Positions 51,845 through 62,962 are shown, numbered from the stretch's first letter. The stretch: 64,000 bases of DNA from Paulinella micropora (GCA_009731375.1 BJOX01000008.1:484296-548295); one strand, 5' to 3'. The notes: a model not told the origin generated them from the letters alone. Program-made: numbers and translations.

Positions 51845-53175
51845 GTTGATTGATATTTAGATAGGTAGGTAGGTAGGTGGGCAGGTAGGTAGGACGAGGG
51901 CGAGCGCGCTGACATGGACAAGCTTGTGTGTTGCTGCCAGGACTATGGAAAGGTCGACCTTGTCTATTGATCGCGAGAGGAAAGATAGCGATAAGCAAAG
52001 GGCGGAGGACGCGGACGAAGACGACGACAACCGAAAACTCACCACCTCGGTAAACACGTGTGTGTATGTGTATACATACATGAAGACATATATACAGACG
52101 TACATACATACAGACAGACAGACAGACATACATACATACATGCATACATACATATATACATGCATACATACATACATACATACATAAATACATGCGTACA
52201 TACATGCATAGACATAAAGCAGAGGGCCGAGATGGAGAAGATAATGCGTGGTGTGAAGGGCAGGAGCAAGCAAGAGAATTTGTATACATGTATGTATGTG
52301 TGTATGTATGTACATAGGAGAAAGAGGAGATGGAAAAGATAATGCGCGGGGTCAAGGGCAGAAACCCTAGCAGCAAGCGTATGACGCTGGCCGAGAGGGC
52401 GAGGATCAACATGATTGGAAACAGATCAAACACCGTCGGTCAGCTAGCTGTCTACATATCTAGCTAGCAAGCTGTATATACACATCAGCACCAGAGGCAG
52501 TATGGCGGGTCCGAGTCATATCTAGCTATCTACCTTGCTAGCTAGCTTGATCAACATGCTAGGCTACAGACCAAAGACCAAACAACCCACAGCTATATAT
52601 ATCTACCTAGCTAACTATTAACATGCTAGCCTACAGACCCAGCACCGCCGGTCCGCAGCTATCTATCTACATAATATTATCTATCTAGCTAGCTATCAAA
52701 ATGCTAGGCTACAGACCAAGCACTGAGGTCCGACCTTCCTTTTCCTCTCTCCCTCTCTCCTCTTTCTCTTTCCTTTCTTCTTTCCTTCCTTCCTTGCTTC
52801 AATCGCTGGCCGAGCGAGCCAGGGCCAACATGCTAGCTTGAAAAGGCAAGTAGGTAGATAGCTTGCTAGCTAGATAGGTAGAGAGATAGCTGTGAAGCTC
52901 TGTGGTGTGTATCGGCCTTGCACATACATACATACATACATACATACGTACGTACATACATACATACATACATACATGCACATACATACACATACACACA
53001 CATACATACATACATACATACATACATTTATATATGCATACATTCATGAATGCAGCCACGCCCGAGGCCTTGGTGGAAAAGGCCAAGCAGCGCATGGATA
53101 ACAAACAGGTAATATTGTGTGTGTATGTATGTATATGTGTCATGTATGAAATGTGCAATGTATGAAACGTATGTC

Positions 53176-53239
<64 letters not shown>

Positions 53240-53264
53240 GTCTATCTATCTATCTGTCTATCTT

Positions 53265-53300
<36 letters not shown>

Positions 53301-53534
53301 GGCGGGCGCCTCTGCCCCCCAGCCAACAACACCCGCCTGGAAACAACATGTGGAAACGGTCTATCTATCTTTCTATCTTTCTATCTATCTTTCTATCTAT
53401 CTTTCTATCTTTCTTCTATCTATCTAGCTGTCTGTCTATCTATCTATCTAATACTATCTATCTGCAGGGTGTGGAGAAGCAGAAGAGCTTGGAGGCTGCG
53501 GCGGCTGCGGCCAACGAGGTAGCCTCTCTATCTC

Positions 53535-53579
<45 letters not shown>

Positions 53580-53695
53580 CCTCTCTCCNNNNNNNNNNNN
53601 NNNNNNNNNNNNNNNNNNNNNNNNNNNNNNNNNNNNNNNNNNNNNNNNNNNNNNNNNNNNNNNNNNNNNNNNNNNNNNNNNNNNNNNNNNNNNNN

Positions 53696-53752
<57 letters not shown>

Positions 53753-53826
53753 TTATATATATATATACAGATACATATATACAGATACATATATATATAT
53801 ACATATATATATATAATATATATCTG

Positions 53827-53864
<38 letters not shown>

Positions 53865-53891
53865 TCTCTTTCTATCTCTCTCTGCCTCTCT

Positions 53892-53948
<57 letters not shown>

Positions 53949-53983
53949 TTCTCTTTCTCTCTCTCTCTCTCTGTGTCTCTCTC

Positions 53984-54022
<39 letters not shown>

Positions 54023-54031
54023 TTCTGCGTG

Positions 54032-54114
<83 letters not shown>

Positions 54115-54211
54115 CTCCTTTTGCTAGGTGGTGTGTGCATGTACCTCATGCATGAAACTGCGCAAGCAAGAAGTGAGGAAAGCAGGCGTGTCACCTGAGC
54201 TGCAGAGAACG

Positions 54212-54269
<58 letters not shown>

Positions 54270-55185
54270 GCAGGTAGATAGGTGGATAGCAAGCAGGAAG
54301 AAGTGAGCAGGGCAGGCATCTCACCCGAGCTGCAGAGAAGGGTAAATATATAGCAAGCAGAAAGAACTGAGCAGGGCAGGCATATCACCCCCGCTGCAGA
54401 GATAAGGTATGGAGAGGGAGGGAGAGAGGGAGAGATAGAGATAGAGAGAGAGAGAGAGAGAATGAGTGGAGGAATGAAGGACAGAGAAGAACTGGCCATA
54501 GCAAGCCTTTCTCCNNNNNNNNNNNNNNNNNNNNNNNNNNNNNNNNNNNNNNNNNNNNNNNNNNNNNNNNNNNNNNNNNNNNNNNNNNNNNNNNNNNNNN
54601 NNNNNNNNNNNNNNNNNNNNNNNNNNNNNNNNNNNNNNNNNNNNNNNNNNNNNNNNNNNNNNNNNNNNNNNNNNNNNNNNNNNNNNNNNNNNNNNNNNNN
54701 NNNNNNNNNNNNNNNNNNNNNNNNNNNNNNNNNNNNNNNNNNNNNNNNNNNNNNNNNNNNNNNNNNNNNNNNNNNNNNNNNNNNNNNNNNNNNNNNNNNN
54801 NNNNNNNNNNNNNNNNNNNNNNNNNNNNNNNNNNNNNNNNNNNNNNNNNNNNNNNNNNNNNNNNNNNNNNNNNNNNNNNNNNNNNNNNNNNNNNNNNNNN
54901 NNNNNNNNNNNNNNNNNNNNNNNNNNNNNNNNNNNNNNNNNNNNNNNNNNNNNNNNNNNNNNNNNNNNNNNNNNNNNNNNNNNNNNNNNNNNNNNNNNNN
55001 NNNNNNNNNNNNNNNNNNNNNNNNNNNNNNNNNNNNNNNNNNNNNNNNNNACCCTTTTCCCCCCCCCCCCCCCCCCCCCCCCTCTCTCTCTCTCTGCTTA
55101 GAGCTCTCAAAGCAAATTGCTGAGCCGCATGTCCGTCTCCATCTCTCTAGCGCTGACCGGCAAAGCTTCCTCAAGCCCGTCAGAT

Positions 55186-55224
<39 letters not shown>

Positions 55225-56380
55225 GTCTTTCCTTCTGTTCTTTGTCCGTCTCCGTCTCTCTGGCTCTGACGGGCAAAACTGCCTCAAGCCCTTCAGATTC
55301 TCCTTTCTTTCTTTCTTTCTTTCTTTTCTTTCTTTTTTTTTTTTCTTTTTTTTTTTTTTTCAATCTTTTGTCCTTATCCATCTCCATGGCATTGAGCTGC
55401 AAAACTGCACAAACCCGTCAGATTCTCAATTCCTTTGGTCTTTCTGTCTTTCTTTCTGTGTTTCTTTCTTTCTGTTCTTTGTCCGTGTCCATCTCCCTGG
55501 CGCTTACCGGAAAAACTGCCTCAAGCCCGTCCGATTGTCCTTTCCCGCTTTCCCGCTTTCCCTCTGTCTTTCCGTCTGTCTTTCTTTCTTTTGTCTTTCC
55601 TTTCTTCTTGCATCAAACCAACCCCGTCAGATTTCCTTTTCTTTCATTCTTTCTTTCTTCCTTTCTTTCTGTGTCGTCTCCATCTAAAACCACAAGCCCG
55701 TCAGATTTTTCGTTTCTTTCATTCTTTCTGTCTGACTTTGTTTCTTTGTGTCCGCCTCCATCTCCCTGGCGCTGAGCAGCAAAGCCGCTCAAGGCCATCA
55801 GATTTTATTTTGTCCCTTCTGTCATTCTGTCTGTCTGTGTCTGTTTCTTTCTGTCTTTCTTTCTATTTTTCTGTATGTATGTATGTATGTATGTATGTAT
55901 GTATGTATGTGTATGTATGCATGCATGTATGTATTATGCATGTATGTATTATGCATGTATGTATGTATTGTATTGTATGTATCATATGTATGTATTGTAT
56001 GCATGTATTGTATGTATGTATGTATATGTATGTATATGTATGTCTGCATGTATATGTATGTATGTATATGTATGTATGTAATGTATGTAATGTATGTAAT
56101 ATGTGATGTATGTAATGTATGTAATGTATGTAATGTATGTAATGTAATCAGCCCGAACGGCAAGGGCAACAGCAAGGGCGATAGCAAGGTCAACAGCAGT
56201 AACAACCTCCTGCGCGAGAACCTGTCGTCGAGCAGTGAGTCGCGCCTGTCACACACTGACAGCGCATCGCGCCAGTCCACCGATGACAGTGTTTCCAAGC
56301 TGGGCCTGCCCACCGCAGCGCCGAGTCAGGATCCGCTAGAGCTTTCCGGCTTCTCACGCGAGGAAATGATGGTCTGCTAA
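49870..56380 (+). CDS. Multi-exon gene with an N-terminal CCCH-like finger and microsatellite introns (model)
   Basis: Exons inferred from AG/GT borders and matching phase: 49870-49911 ([14 protein letters not shown]), 50077-50127 ([17 protein letters not shown]), 50286-50456 ([13 protein letters not shown] then a Glu/Lys/Gln-rich tail). All three are in phase 0 and together form a CCCH-like finger C-x8-C-x8-C-x3-H (canonical spacing is x5 in the middle). Later coding blocks are 51632-51675 and 51941-52049 (compatible phase), 52318-52434, 53056-53108, 53468-53518, 54128-54211 and a last exon 56152-56380 ending TAA. The last two parts are Ser-rich. Introns hold (ATGT)n, (CTAT)n, (GATT)n and (CT)n repeats. 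Whether all blocks belong to one gene is inference: the phase between 52434 and 53056 is unresolved and two N gaps lie between. An RNA-binding role is suggested by the finger. Confidence 0.5.
50461..50660. repeat. (ATGT)n and (CTAT)n microsatellite in an intron
   Basis: GTATGTAT units then CTATCTAT units. The block begins immediately after the donor site at 50457. Confidence 0.9.
50661..51091. other. Intronic or intergenic unique sequence
   Basis: About 430 bp of unique sequence between two CTAT microsatellites. No convincing exon was identified, although an unrecognised exon could lie here. Confidence 0.4.
51092..51525. repeat. (CTAT)n microsatellite
   Basis: Long interrupted CTAT array with variants CTTT, CTGT and CCAT, including AAGATAT interruptions at 51285 and 51305. 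Confidence 0.9.
51686..51870. repeat. (GATT)n and (GGTT)n microsatellite between two exons
   Basis: Array GATTGATT with GGTT variants followed by GTAGGTAG. It fills the intron between the coding blocks 51632-51675 and 51941-52049. Confidence 0.9.
52223..52434 (+). repeat. Duplicated exon pair ([12 protein letters not shown])
   Basis: The peptide [12 protein letters not shown] is encoded twice, at about 52229-52264 and 52327-52362, separated by a GTATGTAT microsatellite. The second copy (52318-52434) has both splice borders in phase 0 and continues with [13 protein letters not shown]; the first lacks a clear donor. Confidence 0.65.
52540..52850 (+). repeat. Tandem copies of a short exon-like segment (NMLGYRPST)
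   Basis: AACATGCTAGGCTACAGACC and close variants occur near 52552, 52620 and 52698, each followed by a divergent dozen bases and CTATCTAC/CTAGCTAG spacers. The end of the exon at 52434 ([10 protein letters not shown]) is a related copy, and CTGGCCGAGCGAGCC at 52807 repeats the LAERAR part of that exon. Confidence 0.6.
53171..53460. repeat. (CTAT)n microsatellites
   Basis: Two CTAT/CTTT arrays (53171-53299 and 53360-53460) around 60 bp of unique sequence. Confidence 0.9.
53530..54117. repeat. C-run, assembly gap and (CT)n microsatellite
   Basis: Poly-C, N at 53589-53695, then CT-dinucleotide repeat with short AT interludes (53755-53825) and a (CG)n end at 54099-54115. It is intronic in the gene model. 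Confidence 0.9.
54128..54416 (+). repeat. Triplicated exon ([11 protein letters not shown])
   Basis: The exon 54128-54211 ends with a segment encoding [12 protein letters not shown] before a donor. The same segment returns as [12 protein letters not shown] at about 54298-54342 and [11 protein letters not shown] at about 54358-54405, each followed by a GGTA-type donor-like sequence; the third has an in-frame TAA. A (GA)n run at 54218-54266 separates copies one and two. Confidence 0.65.
54515..55050. other. Assembly gap (N)
   Basis: 536 unknown bases flanked by GA/CT repeat on the left and a C-run on the right. Confidence 0.95.
55120..55810 (+). repeat. Array of exon-like copies in (TTTC)n repeat
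   Basis: A segment of about 55 bp encoding (S)[16 protein letters not shown] recurs at about 55125, 55243, 55370, 55482, 55673 and 55748, with a shorter piece at 55613. Copies are separated by TTTC/TTTCT microsatellite. They read in different frames and vary by substitutions and deletions. Confidence 0.65.
55874..56150. repeat. (ATGT)n microsatellite before the last exon
   Basis: GTATGTAT repeats with ATGCATGT and GTAATGTAT variants up to the acceptor AG at 56150-56151. Confidence 0.9.
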
Positions 56381-56967
56381 TAACTTGACATTGACCGCTG
56401 TCAACTGACTTCTCTGGTGATGAAATGGTAATTTGCTAAGCGTGAAAACCACGACACCTTCCGACACGCGAGATACAGTATGCACTTTTTGTGAGAGTCT
56501 AATATCATGTAGTCGGCCTGAGTCGTTTCAGTCGAGAAAGATTCGCTTCCTTGCATACATGTCATACGCAACTGCATACATTCAGACATATTTCCTGGCA
56601 TACACATCCTCTGTAACTTAACTACATACGTTCAGACATACTGCATACATACAACGAATATTGTTTATATCGTGGCGCCAACTGAATTCGCCCTACAAAA
56701 TTTCTTAGTCAATATGAAATTCTAAGCGATCACTTAATCAGTGAGTGACAAGTTCTGAACTTTAATTTGCCACGGTTGTTTAGATTGATAGTAACATACG
56801 GTTTTAGGGACACAGTGTCCATGGCAAGTCACTTTAAATGAAATAGTTAACTTGATATGATAGTCAGAATGCCGCGGCGCCACAGTACTTCATATTATTA
56901 TCAAAAACTGAGCACCTTAACGAGCGGCCAAAACCTTTACCGTTGATAATTCACTCTTTTTGACCGG
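56381..56967. other. No gene seen
   Basis: 3' flank of the multi-exon gene. No further frames with recognisable features. Confidence 0.5.
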
Positions 56968-57310
56968 TTCATTAGCTTGGGAAGTGAGCTAGGTGATGGG
57001 ATTAATACCACCGGTTAATACGTTAGTTAATATTGCCAGTTAGTAGTTAGTACGGAAAAAGTGGTGTATTTTCTGGTATGGGTGGCATTAGTGGCACGCA
57101 ACATGACCTGTATGGACAACTGAAATTTAAAGTGTTAGAGCTTTCGTCTTCTGTTTTGTTTGTTTGGCGGGCTTTTGTCTTTTGGGAGGATAATTCTATT
57201 AAAGTTCTTCTGGAGCTGGTTAGCTAGTCAACTGGGGACGCCTGGGAGACTTGAAACCTGCTTCTCACATCATTTATACTGTCCTACTTCTTAAGGGTTA
57301 GGAGCCTTGT
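56968..57310. repeat. Dispersed repeat modules, inverse of 45216-45455 plus a copy of 13096-13190
   Basis: 56978-57205 (from TGGGAAGTGAGC) is the reverse complement of the candidate copia LTR at 45216-45455. It is joined directly to 57212-57300 (GGAGCTGGTTAGCTAGTC...), which is nearly identical to 13096-13190. A solo LTR next to another repeat is one explanation. Confidence 0.7.
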
Positions 57311-58720
57311 ACGTGTTGGAGCACAACAACATCACTCAAAGTGATCGAGAGGGAAAGGTTTCTACGGTCTGTGTCACACCCAAGAGTGACATAGCAGAAG
57401 GGAAGCCCTCCCCAAAGTGATTCAGAACCACTGGTGGACAGGTGGGTAGAGCTCTGCAACTGCTTAGCTACCGAACTTGAAGGAGACGAGAGTGAGCCTT
57501 CAGGTCAGAAGGACATCAACAGGAACTGTTTAGGAATTTGAATCACAAAACCACATCATCAGGCAAGCCAGGAAATCAGTTCAGTGGTGCCAGGCTTGTG
57601 GCGCGCAGACGTGTTGGTGGCTGCAGTGTAGCTACCTCCTAGAGGAAACCAAACAGAAGAGGCTGAAGGCTGATTTGTACTATCCCAACGATAGCTCAAT
57701 GGAAGAGTAAGTCTGTAATATAACCAAACACAGTCCTCAAAAAAGAGAATGATGTCTCGTTATATTAGCTCAGTGACGCAAAGACAAAAAGCCTCCAAAA
57801 GACCAGGATCAAATTGGCATTTCAGACGTGTCCGGCCAGACGAAATCTATAAATAAGTTTTTTACCTGATAATTCGGGTGGTGATATCCACAGTAACACT
57901 CCCAGTTTTTTATGGCGGAATTTCGTTTCCGACATAATACGCTTTGAACCGTGACTGATTTCTTTTCTGACTCAGCAAGATTCGTTTAGAGTTATGTATG
58001 AAGATACATCAACCCACGAATTAGCCGTTATAAAACAACAATGATACTTGCCCCGGTACCAATCGTATATATACTCTAGCACATTCAGTATCTATATTAA
58101 AATCTTCCTCTTTCTTCTGTCGATAAGATATTTATGCAGTATGTCCAAGTATAATGTTTTATGGTTGAGTAATAATGTAATGTCGCCATTTCCATATATA
58201 TGTAATAACCGGTCGTCGGTTTCCATAAATACATTTACTTTTTGTGAAGACATACCCTTGTATAAATCGGTATCATTTAATATAGTGTCAGGTGATCAAG
58301 TCTGACGACTATATCCGAAGTTGGGTTGAGTGCGCCCTAACCTTGCGATATGCCGATACAAGTAGAGATCGATGGAATCCGGTGTAGCAGTTCATGTTAT
58401 TAAAATATATCAGTTATTGATTAGACTGTAGAGTCTTAATGAGATCATCATTCTGGTACTAATGCGGGTCGTATCCAGGAAACACCATCGCTCACTCAAA
58501 AAGCGATCCCGTAACGGTGCTGTTTCGTGGCCGTCTCATCTGTCTCTGCCGAAGCAAGAGAATAGAATGCCTATTTTTGTCAGCTGTGTCTTGTTAATCT
58601 CTAGAAGAATGAATGCTGTAGTAGCTTTAATATCTAAGTAAGGTTGTCGGGACGATATTGGATCAATGCTATGTTCGCAATCGATCAGGTCCACAATACT
58701 TCTAGAGAAAAAAATACTTA
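57311..58720. other. No gene seen
   Basis: 1.4 kb of unique AT-rich sequence downstream of the Ty3-like pol stop (58721). It may include the 3' untranslated part or LTR of that element; no partner repeat lies in the window. An A-box-like TAGCTCAATGG at about 57695 has no matching B box. Confidence 0.5.
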
Positions 58721-61700
58721 CTATAGACGCCGTTTACGCGCGCGGACTCCTTTACCTGGTGGAGGACCTCCAACCAAAGTTAAGTCTAAGGTAGACTGTT
58801 CGAGGACGTCCCAAATTTTGTGAGGGATTGCGCCTTGTGCCAAGTCAAAAGGAATGTCCAGCACCCCTCGTGGTAGTGCTTGTATGGTCCACGCGGTATG
58901 ATCTTTATCTGTGGGAGATATGGTATCATCCCATGTCTCAAGTTTCTTGGCGTCTTTATATACTGGAAGGTATTGTCTTACTTTAGGATCTTCCACTGGA
59001 TCCAGACTCCTCCAGAAATGTAAGACTGGTTGTATTATTTGTGCCGCAGTCGAAATTCGATTCGATCGCGTATGGCGTTTGTGAGGTACTGCCATGACTC
59101 TCATGAGATATAAATCTGAGAGCGTGTCATCGGCTACGTGTTGAGCCGCAGGCCTCACCAAGTAAAAAGCGTCTTTGGCCCATGAAATATGTCCAATCGC
59201 ATCTCCTTCTTTCCAACTGGGGTGAACGAGAGTGTCATTGCCCGCGCGAGGGTCTTGATCTCCGTCATCGCTCCCCTCTTGATGGACTCCTTGCGAACGT
59301 GCCGTCCTTATCGCCTTTCTCGGTCGGTCGTAGATAAGGTCATTTTGCGCTCTCCTTATTTGCGCCTCCGTGAACTTTCCTTCCGGCACGTTCGACTCCA
59401 CCCTTTTGCGGGTCTGAGTCCCCGCCGCACTTTTGCGGTCGGTGGCCCGCTTGTTCTCCAGCTCAGCCTCCTCCTTCTCCGCAATTGGTGCCCTGTAGGC
59501 ATCCCGTTCCGAGATATCCTCCTGACGGATTGGTGGGACCTCTTTAAAGTCAGCCTCCATCCGTTTGAGTGCTTGATCAACGGACTCATCTTCAAGTAGG
59601 AAGGGATCATACTTAATCAGCCTTCGTACATTGACTATTTGAACTTTCCCTCTGCCCCTGATTTTATAATTCAAAGGCCCCATCTGTTCCATGATCTGGT
59701 ATGGTCCTTTCCAGTGGATGAACAGCTTCGAGCTGACTCCCTGAGGAACCTGAGGATGATACAGTAGTACAATATCCCCGACCTGAAATCTGACTTGATC
59801 CAGGTGTGCCTGCCTGACACCTTCAGCATCAGTCTTCCTGCGCTCCGCCTCCCTATGCGCCTGTACTATTTGCTCCGCCTCCATCTTCGCCCGAAGTCTC
59901 ACCCCAAACAGCTCATCCTGATCTGCCCATGAATCTTTTGGGTGCAGCAGTGAGGCTGGGATGGCGGGCTCACGCCCATATACCAATTGGTATGGCGAGA
60001 CGGAACCTTTTGAACCACCTAACGCTGTAGAGGGTAGGCAATTCATAGCAAAGGCAAACGAGGATGCTGCCTCCACCCATGCCTTTTGGTTCTCCTTCTT
60101 CATACAATACATCTTCAGCGCGGCCTTGAGGGGTCTATGCACCCGCTCTATCTTGCCGTTCGCTCTGGGGTTATAGGCGGTGACATATTGCCATTTCATG
60201 CCGTAATATGCAGATAGCTTGTCGATGACTTCATTATTAAAGTCAGAGCCTCGATCTGAGCATATTTTTCTCGGCACCCCAATCTGTGAGATGATCCTGT
60301 CAATCAACGCCTTGGCTGTTGTTTCGCCCGTAACGTCTTTGACTGGGACCACCCATACATAGTTGGTGGCTCTGTCTATGGCCGTTAGAAGGTATCTGTA
60401 ACCTTCCGTCGTGACCGGGAAAGGTCCTACATGATCAGTGTGTAAGAACTCGAACATTCCTAAGTGTAAAGGAAAAGTCCCGATCAGGCCAAAATTCGCC
60501 TTCAATGGTGTTTTGGATGTCTTGCATGGGATGCATGCATTGACCTGTTCATCAATATTCTCCTTCATCTTCTTCCACCAGAATCGTCTCGAAATGAACA
60601 TATGCGTTCTTTGTCGGCCCGGGTGCGCCAGTAGTGGGCGGTTATGAGCAGCGACAAAAATGATGTGTCTGAGTTTCTCAGGAACCCAGAGAGTCCATTT
60701 GTCTGGTTGTGATGCATAGCGCCCGTGTTGGCCTTTGTACCACAAGAGACCGTCTCTCCACCCCATCTCCTTCTGTTGCTCCTTAATCTCCTTCGTCATT
60801 TTCAGCTCGTTCGGGTTCTTGTATAGCTGTATTAGCTCTTTGAACTCCGGATCGAGAGCCTGTTGCTGTCTCCATGCAGTGGGTGAGGCTATGTGGATAG
60901 TCCCATCCTCTAGCTGCACTCCTATCCTCTCAGGGTTTTCGTCTAACTCCTCCTTGTTCTCCTGCGGGGGTTCCGCATATGCTTCTTGCTTAATCTCTTC
61001 TTGTTTTATCTCCGCCTTCATATTCTCATATGCTTCATAGGACCACTCAGCATCCTCGAGGACATGTGCTGTACAACATATCCCATGATCCGGACCTTGC
61101 GGGCTATGACGTAGACCCGATCGGTTATATCGGACCCCTCTCGCCATCTGCATCGACTCGATATGATGCACTTCGTATGTGCAGTCTGGGGATAGATCCT
61201 CCATTTCTGCTGATGATACGAGAGCTGCCACTTCTGAGTGAAACTCTAGCCTGGAGAGGCTGTCAGCGACAACATTTCGCTTGCCGGGTAGATGGACCAT
61301 TGTAAAATTGAAACATGACAAGAATGCCTGCCATCTCGCTAGACGGCCAGTCTGTTCATGATTCATCAGCCATAGTAAATTCTGGTGATCAGTCCTTACT
61401 ATAAACTGAGGTCCACCCCATAAATACTCTCTCAACCGTTTGAGGGCCCAGACCACCGCCAGTGCCTCTCTCTGTCTCGTACAATAGTTTCGCTCCGCCG
61501 AGCACAACTTTCTACTTATAAACATGATCGGGCGCAACTTTTTCTCCTCATCTTCCTGTTGTAAGACTGCGCCGATCGCGAACTTTGATGCGTCTGTGTC
61601 GACTACGAATTGCTTCGAAAAGTCGGGCATCATCAGCACGAGTCCGCCATCCTTCGGATCTTTGTAGATGAGATCTTTGAGCGTGTTGTACGCTTCTAAG

Positions 61701-62962
61701 GCTTCATCATCCCACTTCTCAAAATCACCGAAGTCGATCATTCTCTCCAACTTAGCCCGAGTTGCACCCCAATTGGGTATGAACTGGCTGTAATATTGCG
61801 CCATCGCAAGAAATGAGTGCAGCTCTGTGCGATTCTTCGGCCTCTGCCGGCTCATGATCTCCTCCCTCTTCTCTTTGGATATCGAGACTCTATTGTAAGA
61901 GATTTCGTACCCCAAATATGTCACGCTTGTCTTTGCGAGTTGACATTTCTTCAAATTACATTTCAGGCCAAATAGTTTGATACGCCTGAAAATGTCTGTT
62001 AGATGGTCGATGTGCTCTTCCATCGTATTGGAGTACACGATAATGTCATCGATGTAACAAAATGCGTACTCTCCCGCCTTCTGTCCTCTTCTCCTCATGA
62101 AACCTCCCTCTGTCTGGTCATCATATTTGCTACTCAGCATGCTTTGCATCGCTTTCTGAAAGAGTCCCGGGGCCTGTTTGAGTCCCATCGGAAGTACTTT
62201 CCACTGATATATCTCCATTCCTACTACAAATGCAGTCAGCCATCTGGACTTTTCATCCAGTGGAATTTGCCAGAAGCCATTCTTCAGATCAATGACTGAG
62301 TATAGCTTGGCGTTCCGCAATACTCGCCTTCCTTCTTCAAGAGTAGGTAATGGATTTCGTTCCTCCTCTAAAATTTTATTGACGCGGGCATAGTTAACCG
62401 TTAAGCGCCATTCTCCTCCCGGTTTAGGCACCAGTCTCGGTTGGGAAACTATTGGAGATGTCGATCTCTCAATGAAATCCTCATCGAGTAACTGCCGTGC
62501 TTGTTCTTCTGCGATCTTTGCTTCATGTATACTCAGATTTGCCCGTCGTGGCGCCGGTGAAGGCTCAGCACCTGGTATTTTACAAATAACCGCGGTGAAG
62601 TCTTCCGGCTTGACACCTCCCGCTTGAGGGGGGTCAAAAATCATTTTGTTCGCCTTCAATCTCTCTTTCAAAACCTCTTTCTCCTTCTCCGTACCTGCTC
62701 CTCCTGCCAATTTCTCGTCTATCGCCGCCTTAAACTCCTCCTCTGACATTCTCTTGTGATGCTTGAGGGGTGCTCTGTCCTCCTCCAAGCCCAACTCTTC
62801 TTCTGATATATCGTCCATTCCCGTTTTTTCATATGTGGCAGTGTCTGGTTCGTCGTCCTCCGCCAGACCTACCAACATATCTATTAATCTCGCATATTGC
62901 AACGGAGCTTTTCGGGTGTAGAAACCATCGAAGCATGTGAATGCTTGAGGAATCAATTTCAA
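58721..62962 (-). CDS. pol: Ty3/gypsy retrotransposon pol (RT, RNase H, integrase)
   Basis: 1,413 codons without a stop. RT occupies residues about 140-360 (first Asp in YSVIDLKNGFWQIPL, active site FCYIDDIIVYSN at about 303-306). RNase H is about 450-575 (FVVDTDASKFAIGAVLQ, ERNYCTRQREALAVV, TDHQNLLWL, HLPGKRNVVADSLSR). The integrase has an HHCC finger (H773, H780, C810, C813) and DDE residues D843, D903 and E939 with 35 residues between the last two, then a GPY/F module (HWKGPYQIM, about 1083). About 290 further residues, with no chromodomain that I recognise, extend the C-terminus. Catalytic residues are complete, so this copy could be functional if its gag-protease is. The frame is open upstream of the first codon only after a frameshift near 63025. 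Confidence 0.93.
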   Translation of the reverse strand: MKLIPQAFTCFDGFYTRKAPLQYARLIDMLVGLAEDDEPDTATYEKTGMDDISEEELGLEEDRAPLKHHKRMSEEEFKAAIDEKLAGGAGTEKEKEVLKERLKANKMIFDPPQAGGVKPEDFTAVICKIPGAEPSPAPRRANLSIHEAKIAEEQARQLLDEDFIERSTSPIVSQPRLVPKPGGEWRLTVNYARVNKILEEERNPLPTLEEGRRVLRNAKLYSVIDLKNGFWQIPLDEKSRWLTAFVVGMEIYQWKVLPMGLKQAPGLFQKAMQSMLSSKYDDQTEGGFMRRRGQKAGEYAFCYIDDIIVYSNTMEEHIDHLTDIFRRIKLFGLKCNLKKCQLAKTSVTYLGYEISYNRVSISKEKREEIMSRQRPKNRTELHSFLAMAQYYSQFIPNWGATRAKLERMIDFGDFEKWDDEALEAYNTLKDLIYKDPKDGGLVLMMPDFSKQFVVDTDASKFAIGAVLQQEDEEKKLRPIMFISRKLCSAERNYCTRQREALAVVWALKRLREYLWGGPQFIVRTDHQNLLWLMNHEQTGRLARWQAFLSCFNFTMVHLPGKRNVVADSLSRLEFHSEVAALVSSAEMEDLSPDCTYEVHHIESMQMARGVRYNRSGLRHSPQGPDHGICCTAHVLEDAEWSYEAYENMKAEIKQEEIKQEAYAEPPQENKEELDENPERIGVQLEDGTIHIASPTAWRQQQALDPEFKELIQLYKNPNELKMTKEIKEQQKEMGWRDGLLWYKGQHGRYASQPDKWTLWVPEKLRHIIFVAAHNRPLLAHPGRQRTHMFISRRFWWKKMKENIDEQVNACIPCKTSKTPLKANFGLIGTFPLHLGMFEFLHTDHVGPFPVTTEGYRYLLTAIDRATNYVWVVPVKDVTGETTAKALIDRIISQIGVPRKICSDRGSDFNNEVIDKLSAYYGMKWQYVTAYNPRANGKIERVHRPLKAALKMYCMKKENQKAWVEAASSFAFAMNCLPSTALGGSKGSVSPYQLVYGREPAIPASLLHPKDSWADQDELFGVRLRAKMEAEQIVQAHREAERRKTDAEGVRQAHLDQVRFQVGDIVLLYHPQVPQGVSSKLFIHWKGPYQIMEQMGPLNYKIRGRGKVQIVNVRRLIKYDPFLLEDESVDQALKRMEADFKEVPPIRQEDISERDAYRAPIAEKEEAELENKRATDRKSAAGTQTRKRVESNVPEGKFTEAQIRRAQNDLIYDRPRKAIRTARSQGVHQEGSDDGDQDPRAGNDTLVHPSWKEGDAIGHISWAKDAFYLVRPAAQHVADDTLSDLYLMRVMAVPHKRHTRSNRISTAAQIIQPVLHFWRSLDPVEDPKVRQYLPVYKDAKKLETWDDTISPTDKDHTAWTIQALPRGVLDIPFDLAQGAIPHKIWDVLEQSTLDLTLVGGPPPGKGVRARKRRL

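Noticed and set aside
50530-53301. Transmembrane-like frames ([11 protein letters not shown])
   Set aside because: Pure translations of the CTAT and ATGT microsatellites.
57690-57790. tRNA or tRNA-derived SINE
   Set aside because: TAGCTCAATGG fits an A box, but no B box (GGTTCRANNCC-like) or acceptor-stem pairing follows.
58048-58305. Forward frame of 85 codons
   Set aside because: AT-rich composition, no motif and no repeat, splice or polyadenylation context; probably chance.
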